A DNA stretch of 13,150 nt from Fomitopsis serialis (GCF_022376445.1 NW_025955719.1:1-13150), one strand, 5' to 3'. Shown: positions 1-9,638, numbered from the stretch's first letter. Notes: generated by a model not told the origin, from the sequence alone. Made by a program: numbers and translations.

Positions 1-606
1 CGGATACAGAGGCTAACACAAGACAAAGTAAGGCGTCTGTCCTTTGTCGGCCCTTATTGATACTGAATGTATGATACAACAGCATGCGCCTTTTGCCCCC
101 GCGCTGAGCGCGACTGCCGACTTTTTGTCTACGCCTATGCCAATCCCTGAGGCAACAGAGGATCTCGTCTCCGAGTTACGCAAGGAGCAGGAGTTCGTGA
201 CGCAGCGGCTCGATGACGAGCGCAGTAATGCAGCAGGACTGAAGACAAAGATCGAGGATATCTGAAGGACGACACTACAGCAGCTTACGAACTCACTTCT
301 GTGTTCATCCACCGTGGGTCGTCGCCTTCATGGGGACATTACTTTTTCTATTCTCGCAACCTGCCGGAGAACCCGATCAATGGTTCAAGTATAATGACTC
401 GGACGTCACCGTTGTATCGAAAGAGGAGGTCCTGGCGGATACGACTGGCTCTACCGCCAATCCATACATGGTCCGTATCGCCCTGTTGCTGTCTGCAGTA
501 TGTGCTCATGATGTGCGACAATTTGCAGCTTGTGTTTGCGCGTAAAGACTCGGAGGCTATACGGACAGTACACAGATTCGATCCCGAATTGCTACAGGAA
601 GGTTGA
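1..606 (+). CDS. 3' end of a ubiquitin-specific protease (peptidase C19) gene, broken by two frameshifts
   Basis: The 5' part lies outside the window. Exons read 1-27, 83-470 and 529-606 (stop TGA 604-606), with introns 28-82 (GTAAGG...ACAACAG) and 471-528 (GTCCGT...TTGCAG). The product is the C-terminal end of a USP catalytic domain, which removes ubiquitin from proteins. Seen: a charged helical stretch (LVSELRKEQEFVTQRLDDER), then YELTSVFIHRG, then the catalytic-His motif GHYFFYSR (His codon 337-339), then WFKYNDSDV and ADTTGSTANPYMLVFARK. This most resembles the Ubp2/USP25-28 type (family knowledge). The frame breaks twice, each by loss of one base. Near 263-266 the sequence reads TGA-AGG where TGG-AAG is expected. 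Near 372-375 one C seems missing from a C run. Reading frame and splice sites are otherwise normal, so this is either a recent pseudogene or a local base-calling error. It converges on the aminopeptidase gene. Confidence 0.82.
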
Positions 607-1065
607 CACTGATCGTCCCATCATACTTTGCACTATATATCATCAGGCAGCTACGAAGTTACTGTTACACACTCATGCTCCATATCATTTCGCATGTCCT
701 TTGCTGTATATCACCGTATCCGAGCGCTCCCACTTCGCGTCGAGATGTCTTGTATATAACAAAAGCATGCAGACTGCTATACTTCAACTGATTAGGAACA
801 TCTGGGCGCGCTCGCAGACAACGCGGTGCCTCGTCTACCTCGTTCGATCGCAGAGGGTTTACTTAGTCAGGCCCAGCCATTCAGTATGAAATAACGCTGT
901 ACAAACGTGGACAATCCACCCGTACGGTGCGACTATGGCTGTCCTCGGCAATGTTCGCATTCCAAGGATGGTTCGCAAGCTGCCAAGGGTGTATTGAAGA
1001 GCACATGTAGTACGTAGATACTTCGTTTATGCAAGGCGCCACGCGGTGTCTGCTTGGAAAGGGCG
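607..1065. other. Convergent intergenic region
   Basis: This 459 bp stretch separates two converging genes and should hold both 3' UTRs. The open frames that cross it use non-ATG starts, contain no recognisable motif and do not join into a spliced gene. I see no RNA gene, no palindromic repeat and no mobile-element end. Confidence 0.6.
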
Positions 1066-3830
1066 TTATGCAATGGCAGACTGCTTTACGAGCTCGATCA
1101 GCGCTCTGTTCGCAGACAGTCTCAGTGTCATTCGTCATGATGGATGCATCAATGTACCCACCTTGTTGGTCGGCCCGTGAGGCCTTTTCCTTGGTAGTCG
1201 TTTCCTCGGGCACTCTGTCACGAACTAGTATTAGTTTCAGCGCCGGTTCTACGACGTAGTACTCACCTCCATCGTGCCGGCAATATCCAAATGCGCCCAC
1301 CGCACTCCTGGCTCGCTGTCACTCTCTTCCGACGACTCGACACCTGCGACGAAGGACTTCAGGAATAGTGCAGCCGTGCAGCTACCTGCGGATCGTCCTC
1401 CGATCTGCAGACATCGAGGATCGATCAGTGATGCAGGTCATTCAAGCGTGGCTGCTGCGTGCCAGGGTGGATACGAGTATACTCACATTGCACAAGTCGG
1501 CGTTCGAGCTAGTGATCTGCGGCGCGTAGGCATCCGAGAGAGGCATCCGCCAGAAGAGGTCATGTTCTACCTTTCCCGCTTTCTCGAGGTCTTGCCATAA
1601 CGTGTCGGAGTTCTATGGTTTTGCACGCAGACACCACGACAAGGATCAGCTTTACAAAGCGACACATAAACACGGCGCGTGCGTACCGTGAAAACCCCCG
1701 TATAGACCTCACCAAGCGCAATCATCATTGCCCTGTCCGCCAAAGCATCGTGAGTGCAGAAATGTAGTATGTAAGCATCCTGACTCACCCAGTGAGCGTT
1801 GCAACGTCTACAACTGAATGCGGCTGGTATGTTGACGTGCCATAGTACAATGCGTCTGAAATCGTTTTCAGCTGTAAACGGTACATCAGGCCACACGGAA
1901 CGCACCCGCGAGGACTAGTCTGCCTTCCGCATCCGTGTTGTCGATCTGGATGGATTTCCCATTCATTGCATATACACTGTGAGGCACCTACGTTCAACAC
2001 ATGCCATAGACGACACTCATCGGAGACATACATATCGCCAGGTTTGTTTGCACCCGGACCAGGCATATTCTCCGTGAGAGGGCAGAGAACAACCAGGTTG
2101 ACTCTTCCGCTCAGTGTTAGCAGGTTCAATTGCCATTAGGAGAAGCTGTGGACATACGGAAGCTTAAGCTGAGCAACAGCAAGCGCGGCAGAACAAACCG
2201 CAGCCGCCCCGCCTGCGTCGTCAGCATCTTAGTGCCTATGCGCACGGATCGACTCCCATTGGCTTACCCATGTCTCCGCGCATGAGCTCCATGCCCTATA
2301 AGACGATGTCAATTGCGAAGCTATAGAGACAAATATTTGAAGCAGCACGTACGCCAGCTGGCTTTATTGATATTCCTCCTGTGTCGAAGGTCACACCCTT
2401 CCCGACGAACAACAGCGGCTGCACATCGCTTGCGGCGCCCCTGTAATGGCTTGGAATAGATTAAACATTACACCAGCTATGTGTAAGACATTAAATAGGT
2501 ATACCTACATCTCAAGGAACTTGCACGGTTCCGACGAACCTTTTGCGACCGACAGGAATGTACGCTAGTAGCGCAGCAGCATTCCAGGTAGCCACAGGCC
2601 GTCAAACATTTAGATCATCGTTGTGCGATGTTTCGAAGCACTACTTACCATGCCCTTCTCAGCAGCCCACTCTGCCGTGGTTCAGTCAAGAGGTTATGAG
2701 GAGACATGGGACAGCTCAAACCTTGATCGCGTGCAAATATGTCGACGTTCGGAAGACCCGCGAATTCGGCTTGCACACGTTCCGTAAAAGCCTGCAATAA
2801 CATCGTTAATGAGATGGCGAGAACTCGGAAGCCACGGTCCGCGTTACAACGGAGGCCGCGTTGTACGATACAAAAGTTGCGCGGACTCCTGCCTCACTGC
2901 ACGGTCAAAGGAAATATATTCCGAGCTCGCGGCGTGAATATTCCGAGACAGCGTACGACCTCCGAGATTGAGCTGACCATCGACATTATGCACAGCATGC
3001 TCGGGGGAATGGTCAACCCAAGGAGAGCGCATTACCCTGGGTAGGCATGATGGGAATAGACGGGAAACTCACCGTAGGTGTCATCATGTTGCCCGGCAGC
3101 TCGGATAACTAACCGGAAATGAGCCAAGCTTAGCATGGCTTTCGATAGTCAGTAGATCTGCTACGTACCGTCCTTGCAAGGTTCTGAGCACGCGCGTACA
3201 CGACACCCTCGCCCCACGCCTTCGCATCGCCCTCCGAGAGTGACCGAAGCTCCAGTCTCTCTGGTAGAGAACCGGTATTGCGCGGATCGAAGCGCGATTG
3301 GGGTTTCGTCTTGAGCGTAAAGTCATAGAGAGCTAGGTTGGCAGCAACGGCTGCGCTCAATCGTCACTGTAAGTCAGCAGGCTGGACGTAAGGTGAAGTA
3401 GCGAACCGGCAGCATGTGGGTCCGCACTCGCATCGACGAATACCGTCTCTCCGTCTACTCCATCACCGAGTGCCTTGACAGCCTTGATGGCACTCCCGAC
3501 TGCCCGTCTAACGACCTCCCTTCTCTGCTCGTCGGACTTGGACGTCCATTTATGTCCAAGGCTGGTCAGCGCCGTGACATCCTTGCCCTTCCCGCCGCCC
3601 GGAGTATTGTAGAAAATGCGGGTCGTCCCCGTCTTGACGGGTTTCTTGTCTCTCGAAGCGGGTGCAGAATTCCAGAGTGCTGCAGCATCGACGTCGGCGA
3701 CGGGAGAGGAAGGAGAGGAAGGATCGACAGGAAGTATGTAGACAGCTGAGCGGGGACGAGTAGTGGAAACAGTACGTCGAGGCAAGTTGGACGAGCGAGC
3801 GAGGAGGCGGGTACCGCGGCGAGCGAGCAT
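1066..3830 (-). CDS. Leucine aminopeptidase, peptidase family M17, probably mitochondrial; 17 exons, complete
   Basis: Cytosol-type leucyl aminopeptidase: a two-metal, usually hexameric enzyme that removes N-terminal residues from peptides. Exons: 3830-3407, 3350-3169, 3108-3073, 2791-2722, 2671-2649, 2564-2509, 2449-2353, 2295-2268, 2212-2158, 2103-2032, 1976-1906, 1855-1789, 1732-1687, 1612-1487, 1404-1267, 1214-1162, 1105-1066. This gives 527 residues with every phase consistent. Seen: [11 protein letters not shown] (K281, D286), K293, MRGDMGG (D304) and the family signature NTDAEGRL (D363, E365, R367). Spacings of 5, 7, 18, 59, 2 and 2 residues match the bovine enzyme (K250, D255, K262, D273, D332, E334, R336). 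Other family blocks are [32 protein letters not shown] and [17 protein letters not shown]. The N-terminus [19 protein letters not shown] is basic and acid-free, like a mitochondrial presequence. The ATG at 3828-3830 is the first in frame. Oddities: a 23 bp exon, a 281 bp intron (2792-3072), and AAG acceptors at two introns. Confidence 0.95.
2837..2886 (-). other. Nested inverted repeats inside the 281 bp intron of the aminopeptidase gene
   Basis: The outer arms are GTCCGCG at 2837-2843 and CGCGGAC at 2880-2886. The inner arms are TACAACG at 2845-2851 and CGTTGTA at 2859-2865, separated by 7 bases. Both pairs are exact reverse complements, so the intron RNA could fold here. I do not recognise a snoRNA or another known RNA class. 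The arms are only 7 bp each and chance is not excluded. Confidence 0.4.
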
Positions 3831-3859
3831 GGCGGCGTAGAGCAAGGTTGATGATCACA

Positions 3860-3871
3860 CGCGTCGACGCG
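3860..3871. promoter_or_regulatory. 12 bp perfect palindrome CGCGTCGACGCG upstream of the aminopeptidase ATG
   Basis: CGCGTC is followed directly by GACGCG, 30 bp upstream of the start codon at 3830. It could be a dimeric factor site or lie in the 5' UTR. The surroundings are CG-rich, so chance is possible. Confidence 0.3.
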
Positions 3872-3914
3872 ACATCCCGGGCTCGGAACGCGCGTGACCG
3901 TGTGCAACCACGAT

Positions 3915-3937
3915 AACTTGAAGACTGACTTCAAGTT
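3915..3937. promoter_or_regulatory. Dyad AACTTGAAG-N5-CTTCAAGTT, candidate operator of the aminopeptidase gene
   Basis: The 9 bp arms (3915-3923 and 3929-3937) are exact reverse complements around the 5 bp spacer ACTGA. They lie 85-107 bp upstream of the aminopeptidase start codon, the position expected for a site bound by a dimeric regulator. I do not recognise the factor. Confidence 0.4.
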
Positions 3938-4164
3938 GCGACCAAATTTCGAGGCTCTTGCTCAGAGGGACTGAAGTATATTCATCGAGAGTGCTACTGC
4001 ATTATGCGTACTGGCTGTAACGCGTCTCCTATAGTATTTCAATGCTATCCTGTGCCGTATCTCAATGCTAAAAGTGAGTGAATGCGCCGACCTCGAGGGC
4101 TATCCTACAAGTTCCAATAAATGCGTCGTGTTCCCTGTTGCAGCGTGACTTATAGGTATGCATA

Positions 4165-7100
4165 TTAGTGTTCCTTCCCGATCTTTTCCGTTGGCGTAGT
4201 TTCCATGAAGGCCCTCGCCTCCGCAGGGATACCGATCCCGTGAATATGGTACTGCTCGCCGACGAGCTCCTTCGCGGCCACCATCAGTTTGTCGAGGCGG
4301 AGGATGATACCGAACGCGGTCGTCACACCGACCGCGAACGATCTATCCATCAACGTAAGCAAACCTCTTGTCCACGATGAAGAAGGGAGCCGCGACTCAC
4401 AGATACTGCTCGTTTTCCAAGGTATCGATCGTCATAGTCCGCGGCAAGCCGTAGTCATCGTCCGCTTCCTGCCGGATGATGTTCAGCCCGTGCGTATAGA
4501 CCATGAAGCGGTCAACGAGGGGGCACGGCGTTACTTGCGGCAGAGGCGTTCCAGTACGAAGTGCGGTCGAGATCATGCCTAACATATGAGAATTAAGTGC
4601 CACACCGCGAATAGTGTGAGGATTTGTCTACTCACAGATCACAGCAAGGACGTCTCCTTGAAAATCCGCATCGAGCAGACGGGTACGTCGGAGGAAGGCT
4701 AGTGACCACGCCGGATCCAGGTGTTCGACGACCGACATCAGGTGCGAGAGCAGGAACGCGATTTGCCTACGTTGTCAGTCAGTCAGACAAGGGAATACAA
4801 CGACAGGTGTGTGTTGTCAACTCACATCTGCAGCTCCAGGATACGCTGGTACCGTTGCGCTGGCCACTTGCCTCGAAGAGAGAACTAGGCGTAATTTCAG
4901 CATTGAAAGTTCAGGATACAACGATTCCAAGACGTACCTCGTAGATAATGTTCGTCTTCAGCACCACTGACCGCTTGAGCTTCATGCGAATAGCGATCAG
5001 CGCCTGCACGATCTCGCCGCGATTGACTTCATGCCGTCCTCTCGTGTTCGCAAAACTGACGATTGAGCAGTAGATACTCCCCAGCTCCGCCGTGGTCGTG
5101 CTCAGCATCGTCCGCTGGTACTTGCGCAGCGTCGTACTCGGCGGGAGCAAACTGAAGATGAACGCGGCCGTGACGCCCGCGCAGACGATCACGAACCGCC
5201 GCCACGCGAGTGCCCAGCCGTAGAAGTGAAAGATCGCAGCGAAGTGCGCATTCTGCCACGAGAAACCGAGCACCAGGCAGGCCGTGACAAAGAAGATAAT
5301 GTTGCTCATCGGCGGGCCCGGCCAGTAGAGTCGTCCGTAGTAGAAAAAAGGCATGCAGAATGCGACGGCGGCGGTGTAGCCGTAGGCGTTGCCGATCCCC
5401 TTCTGCGCAGCGATGTACCAGACTACCATACCCGTGACGCCGCCGAGAAACGTACAGAGCAGACGGGCGAATAGCGCGAATGTCGTGTCGCCTCTGAATC
5501 GCGCTAGAGTCAGTTGTCCCATGAAAATGCCCCAGACGAATCGTTCCTCGTACGCGAAGTGAGCCGTGTGTTTGAGGAAGTTCGGGATGCACAGGAGGAC
5601 GGTGAGCGTGCCCGCCTTCAGCGCGAAGAGCATATTGCCGCCGGTGAGCCCCATCAGTAAGGTGTGGAACCAGGACATGATGTGCTCTAAGGGAGTGTGC
5701 GGCGGGAGCGCGTCGGGATCTCTGCGAGATGGCTGGCCGAGATCCTCGTCCCAGTCTGTTTGCATACCGGGTATTGCGTCTAGAAACATAAGTACGTGCG
5801 TTAGTGTAGGGAAACCATCACTCTTCGGAAGTACATTACCTGGATCCTCGTCGTCGTTACCCTCCAGTTCCACCGTCGCGTCGTACTGGCTCCCACCCCA
5901 CGACAAGAGAACTTTCTTGACGTTCATGGGCATGAACGGCCCCCATAGACGCGGCCTTTTCTTGTTCTCCTCGAGAGACATGATCGCGTCGATCTTTAGA
6001 AATACTAATCAGCAATGCACAGACCCGAAGCTCAATGAGTGACGCACCATTTCGATAACCACCGTGGTGAACTGGATAAGGTGGTATTGATACACATAGC
6101 AATGGAAGAGGTATCGATGTGGCGGTGGCTCGGACGTCGCGTCCACACCAGGCGAACCGACATGGCTGGGATCGAACGCCGACCGGTACGGATCGAGCAC
6201 CTTGTGCCTACGCATGGGCCGCTCGTCAGTAACACGGGCGAGTCTCCTCAGCATCCCGACGCACCTATACTCCTTCCTAAACCTGCTCAACGCGCTGTCC
6301 ACCTTATACCTCACATCCGCCATCCTCCCCAGCCTCTCCGCCCTCCTCTGCTCTGCACTGCTCTTCCCCTCGAACCACCCGCTCCGCGCGCCAGCGACCC
6401 ACCCCCTCGCCTCGCCCACCGCATCCGCGCACACGCCCAGCAGCTCGTCGCAGCCGAGGCCGAGCAGGTAGACGAAAGTCTCCGTCGCCTCGGGGCTGTC
6501 CGGGTGGCTTAGCCGCGTTGCCTCAAGCGCGAGGTACCGCTGGCTCTCGAACACCGCCACGGCCGTCTCGCCGACGGGCGTAGTCGCCGACGGCACAGAT
6601 AAGTTATGAGCTAGATGAAGAAGTGAGAAATGGAGCCGCTCGTTCTGGCTGTCTTCTTCGTGCTCGGGCTTGCGCAGGCGGAGGTGGAGGTGCCGGCTGA
6701 TGGTCAGCCGAAGAGAGGACATCGACCCGTTTGGGTTTGTCTTCGACCGGCCGTTGCGGTGTCGAAGCCGTCCACGTTCCTTCGAATCAGCTGCACCGAG
6801 GGCGGGACTCTCAGGACGAGAAGGCGGCGGGCTGCGACCCCAGCCCGCCGAGTCCGGATCTGCTCGCGGACCGGGCGAGTTGGGCCCAAGCGTGGGGGTA
6901 CCGGGGTGCGTGAACGATTGTCGGCGGGACATGACAGGAGTCATCGACGGCGTGCTCGGTCTGCTAGGAAGAGGCGTGACGGGGAAGCGTTCGCGCGTCG
7001 GTTCGATGAGTGTGAAGAAGATACCTAAACCGTTCGCGCGCACGACAAGACGTCGCCCGAACTCCTGCATGCGCCCGATATCTGCCGGAGCGAACCGTCC

Positions 7101-8594
7101 CCAGACGATGTCGTTCTTGACGAGGCGCAGAGCGGCCGCTGCAGGACCGAGTCCGGCCTCCGCCTTGGTGACGAGGCCGCCGATCTTCTGTACGGCAGCG
7201 GGAAACTCGGAGCTGGAGGGGGCGAGTTTGAGTACGGCGCGGTGTTCACGAAGCGCAGCTTCGAGTGGCTCTATCGCGCGCGCAAGGGCACCCGCGTACT
7301 GCGCTGTGATAGTGCTCGGGAAGATTGTTGCGCTCGTCACGACACAGAGGCCGGCATGGAGCACGAGAGGAAGGACGAGAGTCTGACTGATTGTGTAGTA
7401 GGGATACGGGAAGAGGACTGCTGTAACGAAAGAGATGTCGATGGTGATGGCACCAAAGACGGATGGAATGAGGTAAGGGCCGGGACCCTTCTTGACCTTG
7501 ATGAAGAGGAAGAAGGTGACGCCGAAGAATACCCATACGGCGCAGATAACCGTCGGTCCCGCCTCGATGTACTGTCCGGAGAGCACATCCGTCAGGGTAG
7601 CGTTATAGTCAGTGTGGTCCCGAGCGAGGTGAGCAAAGAAGATTCCTAGGGCGGACCATCTGTGAAGGCATCAGCCGGGAGGTGTGGGTGAAGAGAGAGA
7701 GAGACTTACGCCCAACCGAGGGTGACGAAGAGAGCGAGTATGAGTTCGCGCTCGAGGACGGAGATAAGGGGATCGCTGGGTGGGTCGAGGAACGCGGCTG
7801 GTCATGAAATGAGAGATGGGTTAGACACGAGAAGATTGCGGCGTACCAATGAGTAAGAGGAATGTGGCCTGAAACGGAGGCTCGTCAGCCTATACATGGA
7901 CTGGATACAGCGGACTCACCTGGCCGGTGACACCCTCGACAGGGCTTAGGACCATGAAGATGATTGAGATAAAGGCCATGACGGAGCTACGGATGACGGG
8001 CTTGATCTTGGGCCAGGAGAAGTTTGCGGGGATCCAGGCGAGGTCGAGGGGGAAGTACTTGACAGCAGTCTTGAGAAGCGTGTTCATGAAGTGCCCGAAA
8101 GACCGGGTTTCGTGCCGCTGAGGCAGCTTTTCGGTCTCGGTGGGCGAGGATCTACCCTGCGAGCCTCCCGGGCCCCAGGAAGGTGTCTCGATACGGACAT
8201 GGCGGAGGGGCGGGGTGTCGTGGGGGCCGTGGTAGGAGCCGTAAGCGGTCTGGTCTTCATCTTCATCGCCGAGGCGGGGGTCGTAACGGAGGGTCTGCCT
8301 CCAGCTGATGTCGATGACGTCGGCATATTGAGAAAGGGGAGGTAGAGACGGCGGGGACATCGCAGGAGAAGGAGGGACTCACGTACGAACTAGGGGCACG
8401 CCCTCCGAGTCGCCAGAGCCGGTCGACGGTGGGTCGGGCACGACACGCGCGGACTCTGCAAAGTGAACGTGCTCGTGCGGGAGAGTGTCGTCGTCGGCGC
8501 GTGCGTGAGTGTCGTCCGGGGCGTCGGGCGAGGGGGCGTGCTCGGGCGCGAGACCCTCGGGGGCGGCCTGGGTTGTTATATGGGCGTCGGGCAT
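4165..8594 (-). CDS. Fungal aromatic acid exporter-like membrane protein (ArAE_2_N / FUSC_2 / DUF2421 architecture); 11 exons, complete
   Basis: Exons: 8594-8383, 8304-7920, 7868-7847, 7797-7710, 7659-6048, 5993-5840, 5779-4938, 4884-4826, 4766-4636, 4578-4401, 4342-4165. This gives 1286 residues with all phases consistent. Residues 1-165 are acidic, proline-rich and probably disordered. About 178-350 form a first block of hydrophobic segments (for example VMAFISIIFMVLSP, ELILALFVTLGWAWSALGIF, CAVWVFFGVTFFLFIKV). A soluble linker follows to about 770, with a Ser/Pro/Arg-rich low-complexity part. About 865-1040 form a second membrane block (LKAGTLTVLLCIPNFL, YEERFVWGIFMGQLTLARF, GYTAAVAFCMPFFYYGRLYW). 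The rest is a cytosolic DUF2421-like domain (RGKWPAQRYQRILELQMQIA). This two-block layout is typical of fungal relatives of aromatic-acid and fusaric-acid efflux proteins. The substrate cannot be read from sequence. The start at 8594 is the first in-frame ATG; the frame is open upstream but only from a TTG. No lesion seen. Confidence 0.9.
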
Positions 8595-8803
8595 GGCGAG
8601 CGGAGGCGATGACAAACGCGCAGAGACCGGGGTGCGCTGTGCGCTTCGACGTGCTGCGGCCAGGAGCGGCCGACGATGAGTGCGAAGGACGACCCGGCCG
8701 TCATCCAACGCGCTCGACCCATGAATAGCACCGGCGCCTCCCCGCGTCGCTCGACGCGTCCCCGCGTCGCCTCACGTGTCTCCTCTCCTCGCCGCCGTCC
8801 CCG
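8595..8803. promoter_or_regulatory. Bidirectional promoter between the transporter and LSM6
   Basis: Only 209 bp separate the two divergent start codons, so both promoters must lie here or overlap the genes. It is GC-rich with no evident TATA box. TCCCCGCGTCGC occurs twice, about 18 bp apart (near 8739 and 8757), and a CACGTG palindrome lies close to the LSM6 start. Confidence 0.6.
8773..8778. promoter_or_regulatory. CACGTG E-box
   Basis: A perfect CACGTG lies 25 bp upstream of the LSM6 ATG, in the divergent promoter. In fungi this is the core site of bHLH regulators. It may instead sit in the 5' UTR, and a 6-mer can occur by chance. Confidence 0.3.
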
Positions 8804-9213
8804 ATGTCGGACGACCCCAGCCCGCCCCACGCCCCCGCAGAGCCGTCCCCGCCGCCACCCCCGCCCGCTGCGCTGGGCTCGCCCACCGACTTCCTCAAGG
8901 GCGTCGTCGGCAAACGCGTCGTAGTCCGTCTCACGTCTGGCGTCGACTACCGCGGTACGTCCCATTCATTCGTCCGCCGCAAATCCGCGTTCGCTGACCA
9001 TGCGCACAGGCGTTCTCTCGTGCCTGGATGGGTACATGAACATAGCCCTCGAGCAGACCGAGGAACACGTTGCCGGCATCCTCACCAATCGCTATGGAGA
9101 TGCGTTCATCCGCGGCAACAACGGTCTGTCCTCTCGTTCGTACTCAGTCTCTACCCCGCTCACGTCCGATCGACCTCGCAGTACTCTACATCTCGGCCTC
9201 TGAGCCGCTCTGA
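8804..9213 (+). CDS. LSM6: LSM6, U6 snRNA-associated Sm-like protein; 3 exons, complete
   Basis: LSm6 is one of seven subunits of the LSm2-8 ring, which binds the 3' end of U6 snRNA in the nucleus, and of the LSm1-7 ring, which acts in cytoplasmic mRNA decapping and decay. Exons 8804-8954, 9010-9123 and 9182-9213 give 98 residues. Introns are 8955-9009 (GTACGT...CACAG) and 9124-9181 (GTCTGT...CGCAG). Sm1 is present as DFLKGVVGKRVVVRLTSGVD and YRGVLSCLDGYMNIALEQTE, and Sm2 as YGDAFIRGNNVLYISA. Together they match the LSm6 pattern closely. The protein is about 20 residues longer than the roughly 75-residue yeast proteins because of an N-terminal extension rich in proline (residues 5-27, including six prolines in a row). 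The ATG at 8804 is the only start that gives this frame. Its 3' flank holds an inverted-repeat segment. Confidence 0.95.
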
Positions 9214-9265
9214 TCTGAAAAGGCAATCTCATCATCGTCGAGGGATGCGATGCAGGCTCCTAATA

Positions 9266-9435
9266 CCAGCCGTCCATAGTGTTCTCGCTCGTACATGTCG
9301 AGGGGGGACTTCAGCCTATATACGAAAAAAATAAAATGAGCGCTTAAATCAGATTAGACGCTCTAAAGTTTTGACTTACTATACTGGGGAATTTTTTTAG
9401 CCGAATTGACGAGGAGAACACTATAGGACGGCTGG
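9266..9435. repeat. 170 bp segment with near-perfect terminal inverted repeats, possible MITE
   Basis: The left end reads CCAGCCGTCCATAGTGTTC (from 9266). The reverse complement of the right end (to 9435) reads CCAGCCGTCCTATAGTGTTC, the same apart from one extra T. Similarity continues for several bases inward (CTCGCTCG against CTCCTCG). The interior is AT-rich, with runs of A and T, unlike the GC-rich surroundings. There is no coding potential. No clear target-site duplication is seen next to the arms. It lies 52 bp after the LSM6 stop, so the left arm probably sits in the 3' UTR. It may be a MITE remnant or a local inverted duplication. Confidence 0.6.
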
Positions 9436-9443
9436 CCAAACTT

Positions 9444-9468
9444 GCCCCCGAGGCATGGCCGAGGGGGC
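9444..9468. repeat. GC hairpin with tandem GA mismatches
   Basis: GCCCCC-GA-GGC and GCC-GA-GGGGGC flank a 3-base ATG loop. The stems pair exactly and the two GA steps face each other, an arrangement that can form sheared G-A pairs. It lies 9 bp beyond the inverted-repeat segment. Its function is unknown. Confidence 0.45.
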
Positions 9469-9501
9469 GCTTATTTATAGGGGCTTTTTGACCAATCCTT
9501 A

Positions 9502-9531
9502 GGGTGAGGATGGGGTGAGGATGGGTGAGGA
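9502..9531. repeat. Three-unit tandem repeat of GGGTGAGGAT
   Basis: Units lie at 9502-9511, 9512-9522 (one extra G) and 9523-9531 (last base lost). This is a short minisatellite-like tract in non-coding DNA. Confidence 0.6.
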
Positions 9532-9595
9532 AGGCATTTTCACGTTCTGAGCATTAAACGTCTCACCCTCGTAGCATGAATCTCAGCGTGCATTA

Positions 9596-9627
9596 ACCCG
9601 CGTTCGCGCCATGGCGCGACTGCGGAT
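9596..9627. repeat. Palindromic element, copy 1 (decayed right arm)
   Basis: Left arm ACCCGCGTTCGCGCC, centre AT, right arm GGCGCGACTGCGGAT. The right arm differs from a perfect complement at three places. The left TA border is replaced by AA. It lies 11 bp before copy 2. Confidence 0.8.
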
Positions 9628-9638
9628 GCGAGGTACTC

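Larger units (their letters stand above)
3831..4164 (-). promoter_or_regulatory. Spacer between the transporter 3' end and the aminopeptidase start; aminopeptidase promoter
   Basis: The 334 bp between two same-strand genes must hold the transporter 3' UTR and the aminopeptidase promoter. No clear TATA box was identified. It contains two short dyads, listed separately, and short direct repeats: CAATGCTA twice and GCTATCCT twice between about 4037 and 4107. No additional gene is seen. Confidence 0.5.
9214..9595. other. LSM6 3' flank without a gene
   Basis: Apart from the inverted-repeat segment, the GC hairpin and the tandem repeat listed separately, I see no gene here. It is locally AT-rich (9320-9400) and contains AATAAAA-like sequence near 9330, which could serve LSM6 polyadenylation. 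Confidence 0.5.

Noticed and set aside
530..889. 119-codon plus-strand frame after the USP gene
   Set aside because: It begins without an ATG inside the USP last exon and shows no recognisable motif or codon bias.
1066..3830. Aminopeptidase locus as a decayed, stop-filled pseudogene
   Set aside because: The apparent stops and frame jumps all fall in GT-AG introns. Splicing gives one continuous 527-residue frame with all active-site residues.
3831..3845. Aminopeptidase start at 3845
   Set aside because: The codon there is TTG on the minus strand. The ATG at 3828-3830 gives a good mitochondrial-type leader.
6670..7386. Long plus-strand open frames opposite the transporter (6039-7649)
   Set aside because: They are Arg/Pro-rich reverse-strand shadows of the 1612 bp exon, with no domain or splice logic of their own.
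8595..8708. N-terminal extension of the transporter upstream of 8594
   Set aside because: The frame is open but begins only at a TTG. The first in-frame ATG is at 8594, and the region is needed as the divergent promoter.
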